Shown here in pieces: positions 1 to 10,929 of a DNA stretch of 64,000 nucleotides. The notes below the pieces were generated by a model. It was not told where the DNA came from. It worked only from the letters and a program-made list of their open reading frames with translations, and did no database searches. The translations under genes and the position numbers were made by a program. Source of the stretch: Lytechinus variegatus (Eukaryota > Echinodermata > Echinoidea > Temnopleuroida > Toxopneustidae); NCBI RefSeq assembly GCF_018143015.1, contig NC_054742.1, positions 56,615,195 to 56,679,194 of the forward strand, given 5' to 3'. Positions within the stretch are counted from its first letter, which is position 1. Each line of letters starts with the position of its first letter.

Positions 1-2178
1 TTGAAAAGTTTAAGTTGATTGAAGATATTCCTTCCTCTCCCCTCGTTTCCCAAAGTGCATACTGACTACGCCTCCCTCCGCTTTTCCTTAAATCCTCCCC
101 AAATAGCAACAAAAATCCTGATTGCTTTTACCGCTAAAATGAACATCCTGTCAATATTTTTTTGTCTTTTTTCCAGTTCTTCTGCTTTGAGAGGAAATCA
201 GAGATGGTAGTTTTATATTTTTGCTGCAGTGGTTATGTTAGAAGTTAAGGCCTGTATTTCCGGAGATTCTGGTATGAGAAGATTATAACGGCCTTCGAGT
301 TATTGAACTTGGTATACAGTTTGAATATTTTGTGACGGGGAAAAATTCGGGAGAATATTAAACTGTTAAAGGGACAGGCTTTCTCATTGTTTCTTAATGA
401 TTTAGGCCTAGGTCGAAAAGTTTTTTTTAATGAAAATGGAAGGAAATAAGAGGTTGTTTTATTGTCTTTCTCTATTTCTAGTCCAGGGGGCGACGCCACA
501 TAGGGGTATGGGTTCGACACCCCCTACGTCGCATGCACCAAAAGGGGGAAAAGAGAAAAATTGGGAAATGAGAGGAAGAAGGATGGAAAGTAGAGGGAAG
601 AGTTTAAGAAAGAGAGGACTGTGACCTTATCACTCTATCCTACCCCTATTATCATAATCATTGCAGTGAGAGAAATAATGACGTCATTTTTAGTTCGTCT
701 TCCATCCCCCAATCAAAAGCCCTGGTGCCGCCCCTCCCCCAGTCGTCTCTATTTTTCGGTCGGCACTCCCCCCCCCTTTCCATTTCCCACCATCCACTCT
801 GCCCCTCTCTCTCTCATACTCTCCCTTTCTTTATTTCTCTCTCTTTCTGTTTATCTATTTCTTTCTTCATCCCTTTTCTCTCTCCCCTTTTATCTATATC
901 TCAATCAACCTTTCTTTACACAGATTATTTGTTTCAGTAAAGATGTGTGAACGTAATGAGCTCAGGAATTATAGAGAGAAAAAAAACTATCGTATACTGT
1001 AGTAATAAAGACAGCATAAATCATTTTAATTAGAATGAATATCATATAAATATATATACATCTGTTATATATGCAAACATAGGAAAAACAACAATTATTT
1101 GCTCATTTCCGTTCGTCAGGGGAAGAGCTAAAATAAATGATAAAAACACGATATAATAAAATATATGGACACATCACCATTCTAGTATAATTCTATATAC
1201 AGAAATAAATTTCTCCTATGTCATAAATCATAAAATCGTCATTTTTCGAATTTTTATCTATACTTCTTAAACACTTAAAAAAACTTTTGCTCACTGCTTA
1301 AAGTGTACATGAGACACATTAGTGGGTAACTGTTGCAAAAAATAAATTACTGTGACCATACTATTATCCTTTGGCAAGAATAATTATGGGGCACTATATT
1401 GGCTCTATTTACTTGAAAACTATATTGAACCACAGGGTTAAAAATGATTTTATTAATCCAAAAAACAAACAAAAAATATCGTAATCATAAATAATTATAA
1501 AAATATCAAATATTAGCAGCCAGGTAACATCAATAGGTGACGCCGGTCTTCAGTCGACACTCTAATATACTGGTATCTTTTTTTTTTTCATTCTGAACCT
1601 TTCAGAAATTCAGAATGAATCGTCATTTTTATGGTTTGAATTGGATGAAGTCGTGGTCTCTTATACTTTCCTAAATAAAGGGTGCAGAACAGCATCAGAC
1701 TCGTAAAGCTAAATGCAAAGACAAAAGCTGCAACCCTCGCCAAGATTATTGGCTAGGTGGACATAAGTGTAAAAGGTTTTTTTTTTTTTTTTTGGGGGGG
1801 GGGGCACAATTGTGTTTGTTGTATTTATTACGAACTTTTTAAAAGAATGGTGAAGAAAACCATCAAAGTTAAAAATACATTTTTCTTAATAGTTATATTG
1901 TTGCCCGCATAGCATAGCATAGCATAGTTATCATCTTCTATAAGAGACGTGTGATACACAAGTCACAATAATAAACAAGAATGTAAGACAAACCCGAGTT
2001 CAGAATTCCGGTGACCGTTTCATGAAAGTTGTCAGCACTGACGAGTGTTGTCTCTCCGATAGTTACCATAGTAACAGTAAGAGGCCAGATGTTTCGAGTC
2101 AATCAAAACTAAGGAATTCACTGAAATTTTCAGCACTGACAGCTTACATTAAAGACCCCCCCCGGAAGATCTGTTTAT
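1..2178. other. Non-coding DNA with few recognisable landmarks
   Basis: No convincing coding exon is seen on either strand. Visible structure is limited to a pyrimidine-rich stretch (about 740-905), a poly-T/poly-G run near 1780-1802 and a short GCATA repeat near 1912-1927. Two opposed G-rich segments near 484-500 and 718-745 could be the worn ends of a small DNA transposon, but the match is weak and I do not call it as an element. Confidence 0.6.
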
Positions 2179-2821
2179 TTAGACAGTAAGTCTGACTTTA
2201 TACATTTCATCATAATACTTCATCCCCTGGTCTGTACATCTAATGACGTCACGGCTAGCAGCATCCCGTGATGGCATCATCCTAGATCCACTGCTGTTGA
2301 TTGCAGTCCCATAAATGTATTTTAAATTCTCCACCATGTTCTCAGCTGGCAGCATCCAATTCTTAGTCACCTCAGAAGACCCGTCCCACCTCAAGAGCGA
2401 TTCGTCGTAAGGCAGTCCGGTAGTTCGGCAGATCTTTGGCAGCATCTCGTCAGGGTTCAACAGCAGATCGTCGCTGTCGACCACGATCGCTTCGGCGCCG
2501 AGAGACTCCCGGACGTATTTCCACACGTCATAGACGTCCTTGTGGAGTTCAACACCCGGGTTCGCGTAGGGGTAGTTCCGTTGAATGTCGAAGGTGTCCT
2601 CTTGTGCGTCTTCCCCATGTAACATCCCCAAAGCGGAAAGTTGGCCGAACACGGCTACCCGAAGAGAGGAAAAGACACGGAGAGGATGCCGTATCAAGAA
2701 GATGTGTTTGTAGCCTTTGGGGATGAACTTGTATCTCTCTGGAGAGAATGCAAAAGCCATGTCTTTCACCAATACATGTGGACTGGTTGAGTCATCCAGC
2801 AAACGCTTGACTGTCACAAAC
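2179..2821 (-). CDS. Sulfotransferase exon B (terminal)
   Basis: The exon starts after an ATAG acceptor and reads FVTVKRLLDDSTSPHVLVKD, then the RHPLRVFSSLR phosphate-binding segment, to a TAA at 2181-2179. It is open for its full length and unbroken. Confidence 0.85.
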
Positions 2822-3571
2822 CTATCATCGCGAAATCGGGAAACACAGTGACGTCATTGTTGGTTTGATTGAATGAAATGAGTATTTTATAAATTAATGA
2901 CTTACGAAATTGTTTCTTTGTATTCGGATGGTTATTCGGCTTTATTCTGAATGGCCAAAATTGATTCGGGTCAATTCTTTGCGATTCTGCACTGAATCAG
3001 GGCCCATTCGTCTCTATTCTGGGAGCTCCCCGAATAGAGACGAATAGGTTGCAAAACCACTTTATCCATCCAAATCATGCCATTTTCGGGAAGAATCGGG
3101 CCGAATTTATTCGGGAGAATTCGGATTTAATGTAACCGTAATGTAATACGGCCATAATGTAAGAGGACTTGGCAAATGGAATGAGTATTACTTTTGTGAT
3201 TTAATGACTTATACGCAAGATATTCTTTCTTCTTGCAATAATTTCCTTGGTTCTCCTCTTTCAAATGATCGGTCAGTCTTGTGTAAATATCTTCGTTTCC
3301 TTCGTATTCCACAGGCAGGTCTAAAAAGTAGGCCGAGCTGTTCTTTCATCTGCACTGTTACAACCCTGCAGTAGGTATAGGGTTCGAACCACACCTGGAT
3401 GCCGTCGACAAAACTAAGACACTTGGTGAGGGCCGCAGAAACAGAGCGAGGTGCGCACCAGATAATCGTGCGACTCTTGCCACAATCGGAGGCGACTTCT
3501 GATTCTTTACACCGACCCGTTAATTGATGTTGAAATACCACAGTTGCTGGAAGATGCCATATTTGACCCAA
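2179..3571 (-). CDS. Sulfotransferase-family protein, two visible exons, frame break in the first
   Basis: The predicted product resembles the P-loop sulfotransferase-like proteins that are abundant in marine deuterostomes and often mislabelled aminotransferase-like. Exon A (about 3571-3215) carries WCAPRSVSAALTKC, which fits the 5'-phosphosulfate-binding loop, followed by LSFVDGIQVWFEPYTYC. Exon B (2821-2179) carries IFLIRHPLRVFSSLR, which fits the 3'-phosphate-binding motif, and ends at a TAA overlapped by an AATAAA hexamer. The splice GC|GTATAAGT to ATAG|GTTTG keeps phase and joins KKKEYLA to FVTVKRLLDD. Within exon A the P-loop frame runs into an unrelated reading near 3345, while a frame one base away reads SSAYFLDLPVEYEGNEDIY into the splice donor. 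This looks like one extra base in an AAA run. The start is uncertain: ATG at 3571 is in the P-loop frame, whereas ATG at 3560 reads MASSSNCGIS but is out of frame with it. It may be a young pseudogene or a sequencing error. The family is clear; the substrate cannot be told. Confidence 0.82.
3006..3045. repeat. Perfect 14-bp inverted repeat (hairpin)
   Basis: ATTCGTCTCTATTC at 3006-3019 is exactly complementary to 3032-3045, with a 12-base loop. It lies in the intron of the sulfotransferase gene, inside a segment (about 2910-3125) rich in repeated ATTCGG words on both strands. It may be the centre of a small palindromic transposon. Confidence 0.8.
3215..3571 (-). CDS. Sulfotransferase exon A (start uncertain)
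   Basis: This exon contains the sulfotransferase PSB-type loop and ends at the donor GTATAAGT just after 3215. The coding signal changes frame near 3344-3346. The upstream edge is the in-frame ATG and may not be the true exon start. Confidence 0.75.
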
Positions 3572-4504
3572 TATGCAGTTGTCGTTACGAGATGTTGTGT
3601 ATGTGCACCAAAATCATGTCGGAAGGTTTAAACCAGCAATAGATGAATAGTGTACCTCGATAATAGATTGAAAGGATGAAAACCAGCCATCCGTGGATAC
3701 AATTGTCGAATTTTGCGAATTGTATTATGATAAAGAATGAAACAAGTATGAAATATTTTCCAGTGTGATGTTTGCATCGGGCATGATCCTATACTATAGG
3801 CAGTGGCTTTGTAGCGTTCCAACGGTCATCATCCCCACAATAATAAAATAATACGAACTGTTTTGTACAGATATACTTATAATTGCCCAGCAAGCAATAA
3901 AAATATTTCTTTTATTCTATAATCTTTCCCAAACCTAGCAGATTATTACATCTTACCGTTAGATCATCACGATTCTAAGTCCTGCATGGGCCCCGCCAAT
4001 ACAAAGGTTAGCGATCGATCGCACTTTTGATGTTTACGATTAATTACACTTTGTTGTATAATGCAATCAATCGCCAAAAAATGTTCTATACCAAAATTGC
4101 TAAGCTGTGTGTTACGAGCCCCGGTCACAGTTCTGGTAACATGTCAATACTCATACATCTTTGTTATCATTAGCTCTGAAGTGACTGCCTAATAGTTAGT
4201 TATTCAACTAAAAATTCCCTTACTGTTCCTGTATAACATCTATCCAAACGTAACAGGTCTACATCGCTTTCGTACTTTTTAAAAGCAGCAGGCCAATGCC
4301 TGGTCTGGGGTTATATTCTTCCTGATCAATTTCGGGGGGTTGGAAGCAATGATATCTTGGGGATATTCATTTTCAAGGTCTTAATATAGGATTCCTATTC
4401 AGTATTATCATCATGACGTGCAATGTCCATGCACTGGCAATAATTTTAACTTTTAATTTCAGCTTGCTTAAATTTCTCTTGATTTCAAAATGAATTGGTA
4501 TTCT
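3572..4504. other. Non-coding flank upstream of the sulfotransferase gene
   Basis: No exon is supported here. It may hold the promoter and an untranslated or short first coding exon of the minus-strand sulfotransferase gene, but nothing diagnostic is visible. Confidence 0.5.
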
Positions 4505-5964
4505 CAACCGCGTAGCCAGGATTTCATTTTGGAGGGGGCGGTAAATGCACGCGAAGCGTGCCAACACTTACAGAGCGCGCGAAGCGCGCTCCCTAGGGGG
4601 TGGGTGCAGGGAGGGGGAGTTTCCCCCTCCCTTGCGAAGCGCGAAGCTTTTAGTGTTTCATAAATTAAAATGAAAAGGAGCAGTTTCTCTTGTCTCTAGT
4701 ACCTCCAATTCGGTTGACTATATTGCGATTTTGAACCTTGTTTTCAAAAGTGATTGTGAACGCAGAAAAGAGGTATACAATGGAGGAAATTATAATTATA
4801 ATAACTCCGCGCGAAGCGCGGAAGCTTAAGTGTTTTATCAATTTTTCTTGCCATAAAAAGGGTCCCGAGAAAAGGGTATTCTCAAAGATATACTGAAACT
4901 TTCTTTGGAAAGATCAGATTTGAATTTGATTACAAACAATTTAGCATCAGTGCATATTTTTAACTCGCAAAACAGAGGAGAAGATTGGTAGAGGAAGATA
5001 TTCCTCCCCGCGCAGAGCAATGAAACTCTGAATTTCAAAGGGCGGACGGTTCATCAAATGTAGATATGTCTAATACCCAATCGTCTCTAATTCAATTGAT
5101 TTTTAAGATTATTGAACTTCATTACAAGGAAAATAGTGCGCATAAAGTTGAAACTTCTGTGATTTATTGAAATTATCTATCTATATAATAAAGGATGATT
5201 AATTTTTTAGACTTATCCTGAAGCGCTTCATTTTGAATATAAAGAAACTTAAGTGTCATTCAAAATTTCAAACTGAGGGCGCAAAACAGGACAGGAGATG
5301 AATGTATACAGGGAAATGACATGAAGTTTAATACAATTTGATAAAAAAAATATTGTACTTCTTTATTTAATACGACACGAATTCCATACCTTCCTCTTTT
5401 TAAATTAGGAACCTGTTTGCCCCCAAATTATGGTTGTTTATAGTAATGAGCTGAAAAGCGGGAGAAGCTGACTTTATGGAGGTGACGGCAGAAACTGATA
5501 TAAAGATTTTACCCGCTCGGAGCCGACCAGACCAGAAGTTGCGCGATCAATTGAAGCTAATTGAAAAAAAGACAACTTCATATATTTACTTCGGCCTAAC
5601 CTTACTCAAATTCATGCCCTAATGTATACAATTTTAACTTTAACTGGCAAGAATCACATAGCTGAGGTGGAAAAACAGGGTTAGAGAAAAGGTGGGGAAC
5701 AATGGAGAACTTCAATATTGTCATTTAACCGCGCGCAGCGCGGAAGCAAAATTCATATATGAATTTAGAGCAAGAAGAGTGAAGGAGTTTCTCTTTTGAG
5801 AAAAAAATAAAGAATAAAAAGAAAAAACACAAAGCTACCTTTCTTCCCTTTCCTTCCCTTTTCCTTTTCTCTCTTTTTTCCCTTCTTTTTTTTCTTTTTG
5901 GGGACGTTTTTTTTTTTTTTTTTTTGGGGGGGGGGGGGGCGACCGCCCCCTGGCTACGCGCCTG
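4505..5964. mobile_element. Non-autonomous DNA transposon, 8-bp target duplication, GCGAAGCGC motif array
   Basis: GGTATTCT is directly repeated at 4497-4504 and 5965-5972. The enclosed 1460 bp begins CAACCGCGTAGCCAGG and ends CCTGGCTACGCGCCTG, which are imperfect terminal inverted repeats. The 8-bp duplication is the size made by hAT-type transposases. There is no transposase ORF. Inside are repeated GC-rich near-palindromes such as CGCGCGAAGCGCGC (near 4577), CCGCGCGAAGCGCGG (near 4807) and CCGCGCGCAGCGCGG (near 5729), set in AT-rich DNA. A polypyrimidine tract and T- and G-runs (5840-5939) precede the right end. Confidence 0.88.
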
Positions 5965-6138
5965 GGTATTCTAGCTGTTGCTGGCTATTGTACATCCATG
6001 GATGAATTGTTTTAGTGTCTTTGAAATGGTCTTCCGTATACATGATTTGCTTATTAATATGATATTTAGAATTATTTTGTGTTATTCGTTGTAGAGCATT
6101 TGTAAAGATCTACCCCAATCATTATGCGATAGGAGTAG

Positions 6139-6425
6139 GAAATAATAAAAATTATGATAACGATAATAGCCATAATAATAATAATAATGATAATAATGAT
6201 GATAATAATGATGATAATAACGATAATAATAATAATGATAATAATAATAATAATAATCATCATCATCACAATAATGATAATAATGATGATAATAATGATA
6301 ATGATGATAATGATAATAATAATCATCATCATCATCGTCATAACAATAATGATAATAATTGTAATTATTTATAGCAATATAAATAATATATGGTAATGAT
6401 AACAAAAATAATAACAATTATTAGC
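6139..6425. repeat. GATAAT/ATAATG microsatellite
   Basis: A compound trinucleotide-type repeat of ATA, ATG, AAT and ATC words. Its translations give artificial polyisoleucine or polytyrosine frames on both strands, so no gene is called. Confidence 0.95.
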
Positions 6426-7395
6426 CTATAGTAACAATGATGGCGATAATGATAATAGAGGGATCTTTAAAGCTCCCTCCTGGCTGCGGCAATAAAATTG
6501 CTTCAATCAGTTTCCTGATTTTAGCTGCCCCGTATTTTACCCTATACTTACTATTTTACACTTTTCACTTATAATAAACGTCTCGCCTTTTCTTGCTTTT
6601 TTACGTTATTATTTGTCTTTTCTATTGCTGCCACATTAAAAACGTATTTATATATATATTCATTTCATTATTAAATGAAGATGTAAATTTTTTTATTGAT
6701 ATATGCGGAATAAAATGCAGATACTCCTGCAAGAAAGAGCGCTAAAATCTGTTAGATATGATAATGCTAGATTTGTTTTACGAAGTACATTTTATTAATC
6801 GTTCGCTGCTTTCCTATCCATCAATAAATTGGTTTAACTGAGTCATCTATTTTGTTCTTGTAGCAAGATTACAAATAATTTCTGAATAAAATGTCATGAA
6901 TTATACTTTCAGCTGTTATGTTACTTTGTTTTATAAGAACGGAAACCAATAAATGCAAACACAAATACAAAATGCCCTTGAAATTTCATACATACGGATG
7001 CAGGGGTGGCGGAACCGGAGGAGGGGGCACTTGTCCCCCAACAAAAAAATTCCAGTAGGAAAAATGCACTTTTTTCAAAATGGAAAATGCCCCTTTTTGA
7101 AAATGAAATGCACCGTTTTTTAAAATGAAATACCACATTTAATTAAGTGTGATACATTTTAGGTTACAAAATCATTTTTTGGCTCGTGCTTCGCGATCGC
7201 ATCAACCAATTTTCCTCTATCACCTGTCAAAAAAAGAAAAGCAAAAATGCCATGGATTACTAAAGCTATTCTACGATCCATACATACCAGAAATAAACTA
7301 TACAAGACATTTTAAAGAACCCTTCTATTCAAAACAAAAATAAATATAAAACTTATAGAAATAGACTAACCAATATAATTCGGGCTTCTCGCAAA

Positions 7396-8268
7396 TTGTT
7401 TTATTCCGAGAAACTTAACAAAGTTAAATCAAACATGAAAGCCACATGGGAGATCATCAATGATTTGATTGGCAAGAAACCCAAAGTATTACCTAAAGAC
7501 AATTTCACAGTTCATGCTGCTGCAATAAATTCAGATGATGTAGCTGATACCTTTAATTCCTTTTTCGTTAACATAGGACCCTCTTTGGCAAACAATCTTG
7601 CCAGACCAAACCAAAGTTTTGCAAAATTTCTTCCCACACCCATCAATTCTTCCCTATTCTTTAACCCCACAAATGTTCAGGAAATAATTGAAATAACAAA
7701 AAATCTCAAATCCAGCAAATCACAGGGATATGATAGAATTAGTACTTTCCTTCTTAAGCAGATCATACATTATATTGTCACTCCATTGTGTAATATTTTT
7801 AATTTGTCGATCAGCACCGGTAAATGTCCAGATTCCCTAAAAATTGCAAAGGTAAATCCAGTTAAAAAAAAAGACAATCCACATGAAATAACAAATTATA
7901 GGCCTATTTCTATTCTCCCCAGCATATCCAAAATATTAGAGAAGATTATTTACAAAAGACTTTATAAGTTCCTAGATACTTTTCAGTTTCTAAATTCAAA
8001 CCAATATGGATTCAGGAAAGGGCATTCAACTGATCAGGCTTTAATACAAATATACGATAAAATTACAAATGCAATGACAAATAAAGAACACATAATAGGA
8101 GTATTCATGGACCTAAGCAAAGCATTCGACACTCTTGACCACCAGATTTTACTTAAAAAACTTGAAAATTATGGAATTCGGGGAATCACACTATCATGGT
8201 TTGAGAGCTATTTGTCTGATAGAAAACAATATGTCACAATAATATTTCTTCTAATTTTCAGACAATAA
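7396..8268 (+). pseudogene. LINE reverse transcriptase fragment (palm/fingers)
   Basis: A 290-codon open stretch covering reverse transcriptase motifs up to the conserved AFDTLDH and ending just before GVPQGS, which lies in another frame. It is part of the dead LINE copy. Confidence 0.9.
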
Positions 8269-8358
8269 AATGCGGAGTTCCACAAGGATCGATCCTTGGC
8301 CCCCTACTTTTCCTTATATATATTAATGATTTGACTACTGTAACGCCTTTATTATCAT

Positions 8359-8961
8359 TTGTATTATTTGCCGATGACACAAACATTTTTTTGTTCAAAC
8401 ACTAGCTTAGAAACTTTAGTAGATACATTTAATCGTGAATTACCTAAACTATCTTTATGGTTTAAATGTAATAGGCTATCACTTAATATAGACAAAACAA
8501 ACTTTATGTATTTTAAGCATACAAGTTCACATATTACTGAGTTTCCATACGACATAAGCATAGATAATATTCCACTCAAAAGGAAAAAAGAAACAAAGTT
8601 TTTAGGTGTCACAATAGATGAAAATTTGAATTGGAATGAACATATACGTTGTATAACTACTAACATCTCCAGAAACGTAGGTGTACTTTACAAAATGAAA
8701 AACATAATTCCTCATACTACACTCGTTTTACTATACAATTCATTGATATTGCCGTATATATCGTACTGCAATATAGTTTGGGCAACGTGTGCAAAAACTA
8801 AAATTAATACAATATACTTATTACAGAAAAAAGCAATTCGAATTTGTACTAATTCGCAATATTTATCACACACAAATCCATTATTCCATAAACTAAAGAC
8901 TCTAACTATTTTTGACATAAATTCATTTCAAAGCTTACTGCTTAAATGTTCAAATACGTAA
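8359..8961 (+). pseudogene. LINE reverse transcriptase fragment (thumb and C-terminus)
   Basis: A 200-codon open stretch downstream of FADDT, with LSLNIDKTNFMYF and FLGVTIDENLNWNEHI, both typical of the region after the RT active site in LINE ORF2. The residual C-terminus continues out of frame after 8961. Confidence 0.88.
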
Positions 8962-10053
8962 ATAACATGCTCCCACCTTCACTTCACAATTTTTATACTA
9001 TGAACACATCTATCCATTCATACCCTACGCGGAACTCTTCTAATTTCCATTTAATCAACCCAAATTGCTTATTGCGCAGAGATCCATGGTCCTGATTTGT
9101 GGAACTCTCTACCAGAATCTATAAAAGATCCACGTCTCTTTACTCATTTAAAGCAAACGTTAAAGCTATGCTGATATCAGAATATTTGAAGTAAAATTTC
9201 TGTGTCAATGTGTCATCATTAAAGCATCATCACCATCATCATCCTCTCCATCACCTTCATCTTCACCATTTCACCGTCATCTTCATCCTTATCATCTCCA
9301 TCTTTGCTCAAATTAGATTACTGCTGTTTTTCATAAAATGTACTGTATATCGATTCTGCTGTATTAATGTATTATATTAATCAATGAGTTTTAACCTGGG
9401 GTTGTCATTTTTTCAAGCTTATGATGACAATCCTTCTCCTGCAAATTGTAAATGTTAACTAATTTGGTATGAGATCAATTTTGTTTGTAATGATAATTTT
9501 AGTACATTTAGTTATGATTCATGCCAAAAAATTTATCAATAAACTAAGTTTGTTATGTTATGGAAAATGTATTATATACGAATGATGTAATTGCAGAAGT
9601 AAACAATAAAATCAAATCAAAATCAAATCAATAATAATAATAATAAGCAATTCTTAAAATAGCCTCCGATATGCGTGTGGAAGAATTATTGTTTTGTATA
9701 GGGCTAAATTTTGATACATGTGCTTTTTATGTTTTTGTTTAGTAAGTTAGTCATTTTGTTCCTTGTTACAAAAAAAATCTGAGAATGACCAATTTCAATT
9801 TGGAATATTACATATTTTGAGCTCGGGCTTCGCGCTCGCATTATTCGATTGGTGAGATATGTAAGCCAGTTAAGCAAGTTTTACAACTTCAGATTTAAAT
9901 ATTTTTCCAAATCGCTCAATTACTTCACGCAGATGATAATCTCATTGTGAAAATATCTGTTGGCACCAAAATGCATACTTTGACATGTAAGTGCCCTTTT
10001 TTTGGCTATGCCTTACAAACGAAAATACGTTCAGCCACCTCTATGTATAGATG

Positions 10054-10775
10054 TGCTTTACTTGTAAATTATATATAGTTTTAAAATGTCAGTCGCTTCA
10101 TCAACTTCCTTCGCTCGCTGGCAGAATCAGTGTTTTTTCCCCCAAAGACGGTGCCCCTATGCCCTATATTGTAGGCAAGAGCGGAAATCTCCAGGGGCCG
10201 GACAATTTGATAATCCAAAAAAAGGTTATCACCCCAAAAAGGAAGGTAATCTTGTTCAAAATAGTGCTTTATTTCGATTTTGAATGATGTATTTTTTTCC
10301 ATCATAAAAAGACCAAAAATAGTAGGGGGACATTTGATATTGTGTCCCCCTATACTATTTGGGTAGGGTAACGCGTCCCTCTGTCCCTCAGGGATTATGG
10401 GAAATATATCTGTTTAAATTTATCGTTCATGTTGGTGTGTTTTTATAGATGAGATAAGAATGTGATCGAAAATAAGAATGCTTATTTTTCTTCGCTCTTT
10501 GCTACTTTCCAGTAATATCGAGCAGTTGCCGAAGTGGTCACTTTTTTGCAAGATCATTCGCTTCTTCCACCATCAACCATGATCAAAGTGGTCTAGCGCC
10601 ATCTCTCATTGATGTTTTTATAGCCATTTACTACAAGTACCGCCTAGCTTAATGAAATTTTTAATAGTTTGGGTCACTTTGGTTGAGATCTTTCATCAGG
10701 TGGTACGAGAAATTTTGCTAATCGCTACTCACTTAGAGGTACATACACACGACAGCTAAACCCCTCGATGACTGT
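10054..10775. other. Upstream region and probable 5'UTR/promoter of ST7
   Basis: This non-coding segment directly precedes the ST7 start. No TATA box or other diagnostic element stands out. A G-rich/C-rich inverted word pair near 10323-10355 suggests the end of a small repeat. Confidence 0.45.
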
Positions 10776-10929
10776 ATGATGGCCGGTATTTGGGACAATT
10801 TTGTGGACAATATAAAGTCATTTTTTGCATGGGTTTGGGTATATTTGTGGGTGATTTGGCTTTTTCTGGTTGGTGTACTTGTCTACATTCTGAGATCACC
10901 GTTGAAAGTTATGGAAAACGTGAATGTTG
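10776..10929 (+). CDS. ST7: ST7 coding exon 1
   Basis: The exon reads [19 protein letters not shown], then a tryptophan-rich membrane segment ending [16 protein letters not shown]. The donor is GTGAGT at 10930. It ends in phase 1. It aligns with the vertebrate N-terminus (YLW..WF......VYILR.PLK). Confidence 0.93.

Larger units (their letters stand above)
7203..9646 (+). mobile_element. 5'-truncated, frame-broken non-LTR retrotransposon (LINE)
   Basis: This is the C-terminal part of a LINE ORF2. It starts within the linker between endonuclease and reverse transcriptase (PWITKAILRSIHTRNKLYK at 7245), so the endonuclease and 5' region are missing. The main open stretch (7396-8268) holds YRPISILPSISKILEKIIY, QYGFRKGHSTDQA and MDLSKAFDTLDHQILLKKL. 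A shifted frame continues with [13 protein letters not shown] and the catalytic FADDT near 8370. A further shift in a T7 run near 8387 leads into the thumb region (8359-8961), which then stops. At least three frame breaks make it inactive. The 3' region ends in ATCAAATCAATAATAATAATAA at about 9646. Motif style fits the CR1/L2/jockey side of LINE diversity; I cannot fix the clade. Confidence 0.9.
7001..10045. mobile_element. Non-autonomous DNA transposon split by a LINE
   Basis: The left end CAGGGGTGGCGGAAC (7001) and the right end TTCAGCCACCTCTATG (to 10045) form an imperfect inverted repeat. Flanks TACGGATG (6993-7000) and TATAGATG (10046-10053) match at 6 of 8 positions and may be an aged 8-bp target duplication. 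Interior remnants on each side carry the GCTTCGCGATCGC (near 7187) and GCTTCGCGCTCGC (near 9826) words typical of the neighbouring GCGAAGCGC-type elements. A LINE fragment occupies most of the interior, so it inserted later. Confidence 0.65.

Noticed and set aside
484-750. Small DNA transposon with AGGGGGCGACGCCA-type ends
   Set aside because: The inverted match is short and gapped and no target duplication is clear.
6072-6417. Overlapping open frames giving polyisoleucine or polytyrosine on both strands
   Set aside because: They are translations of a trinucleotide microsatellite.
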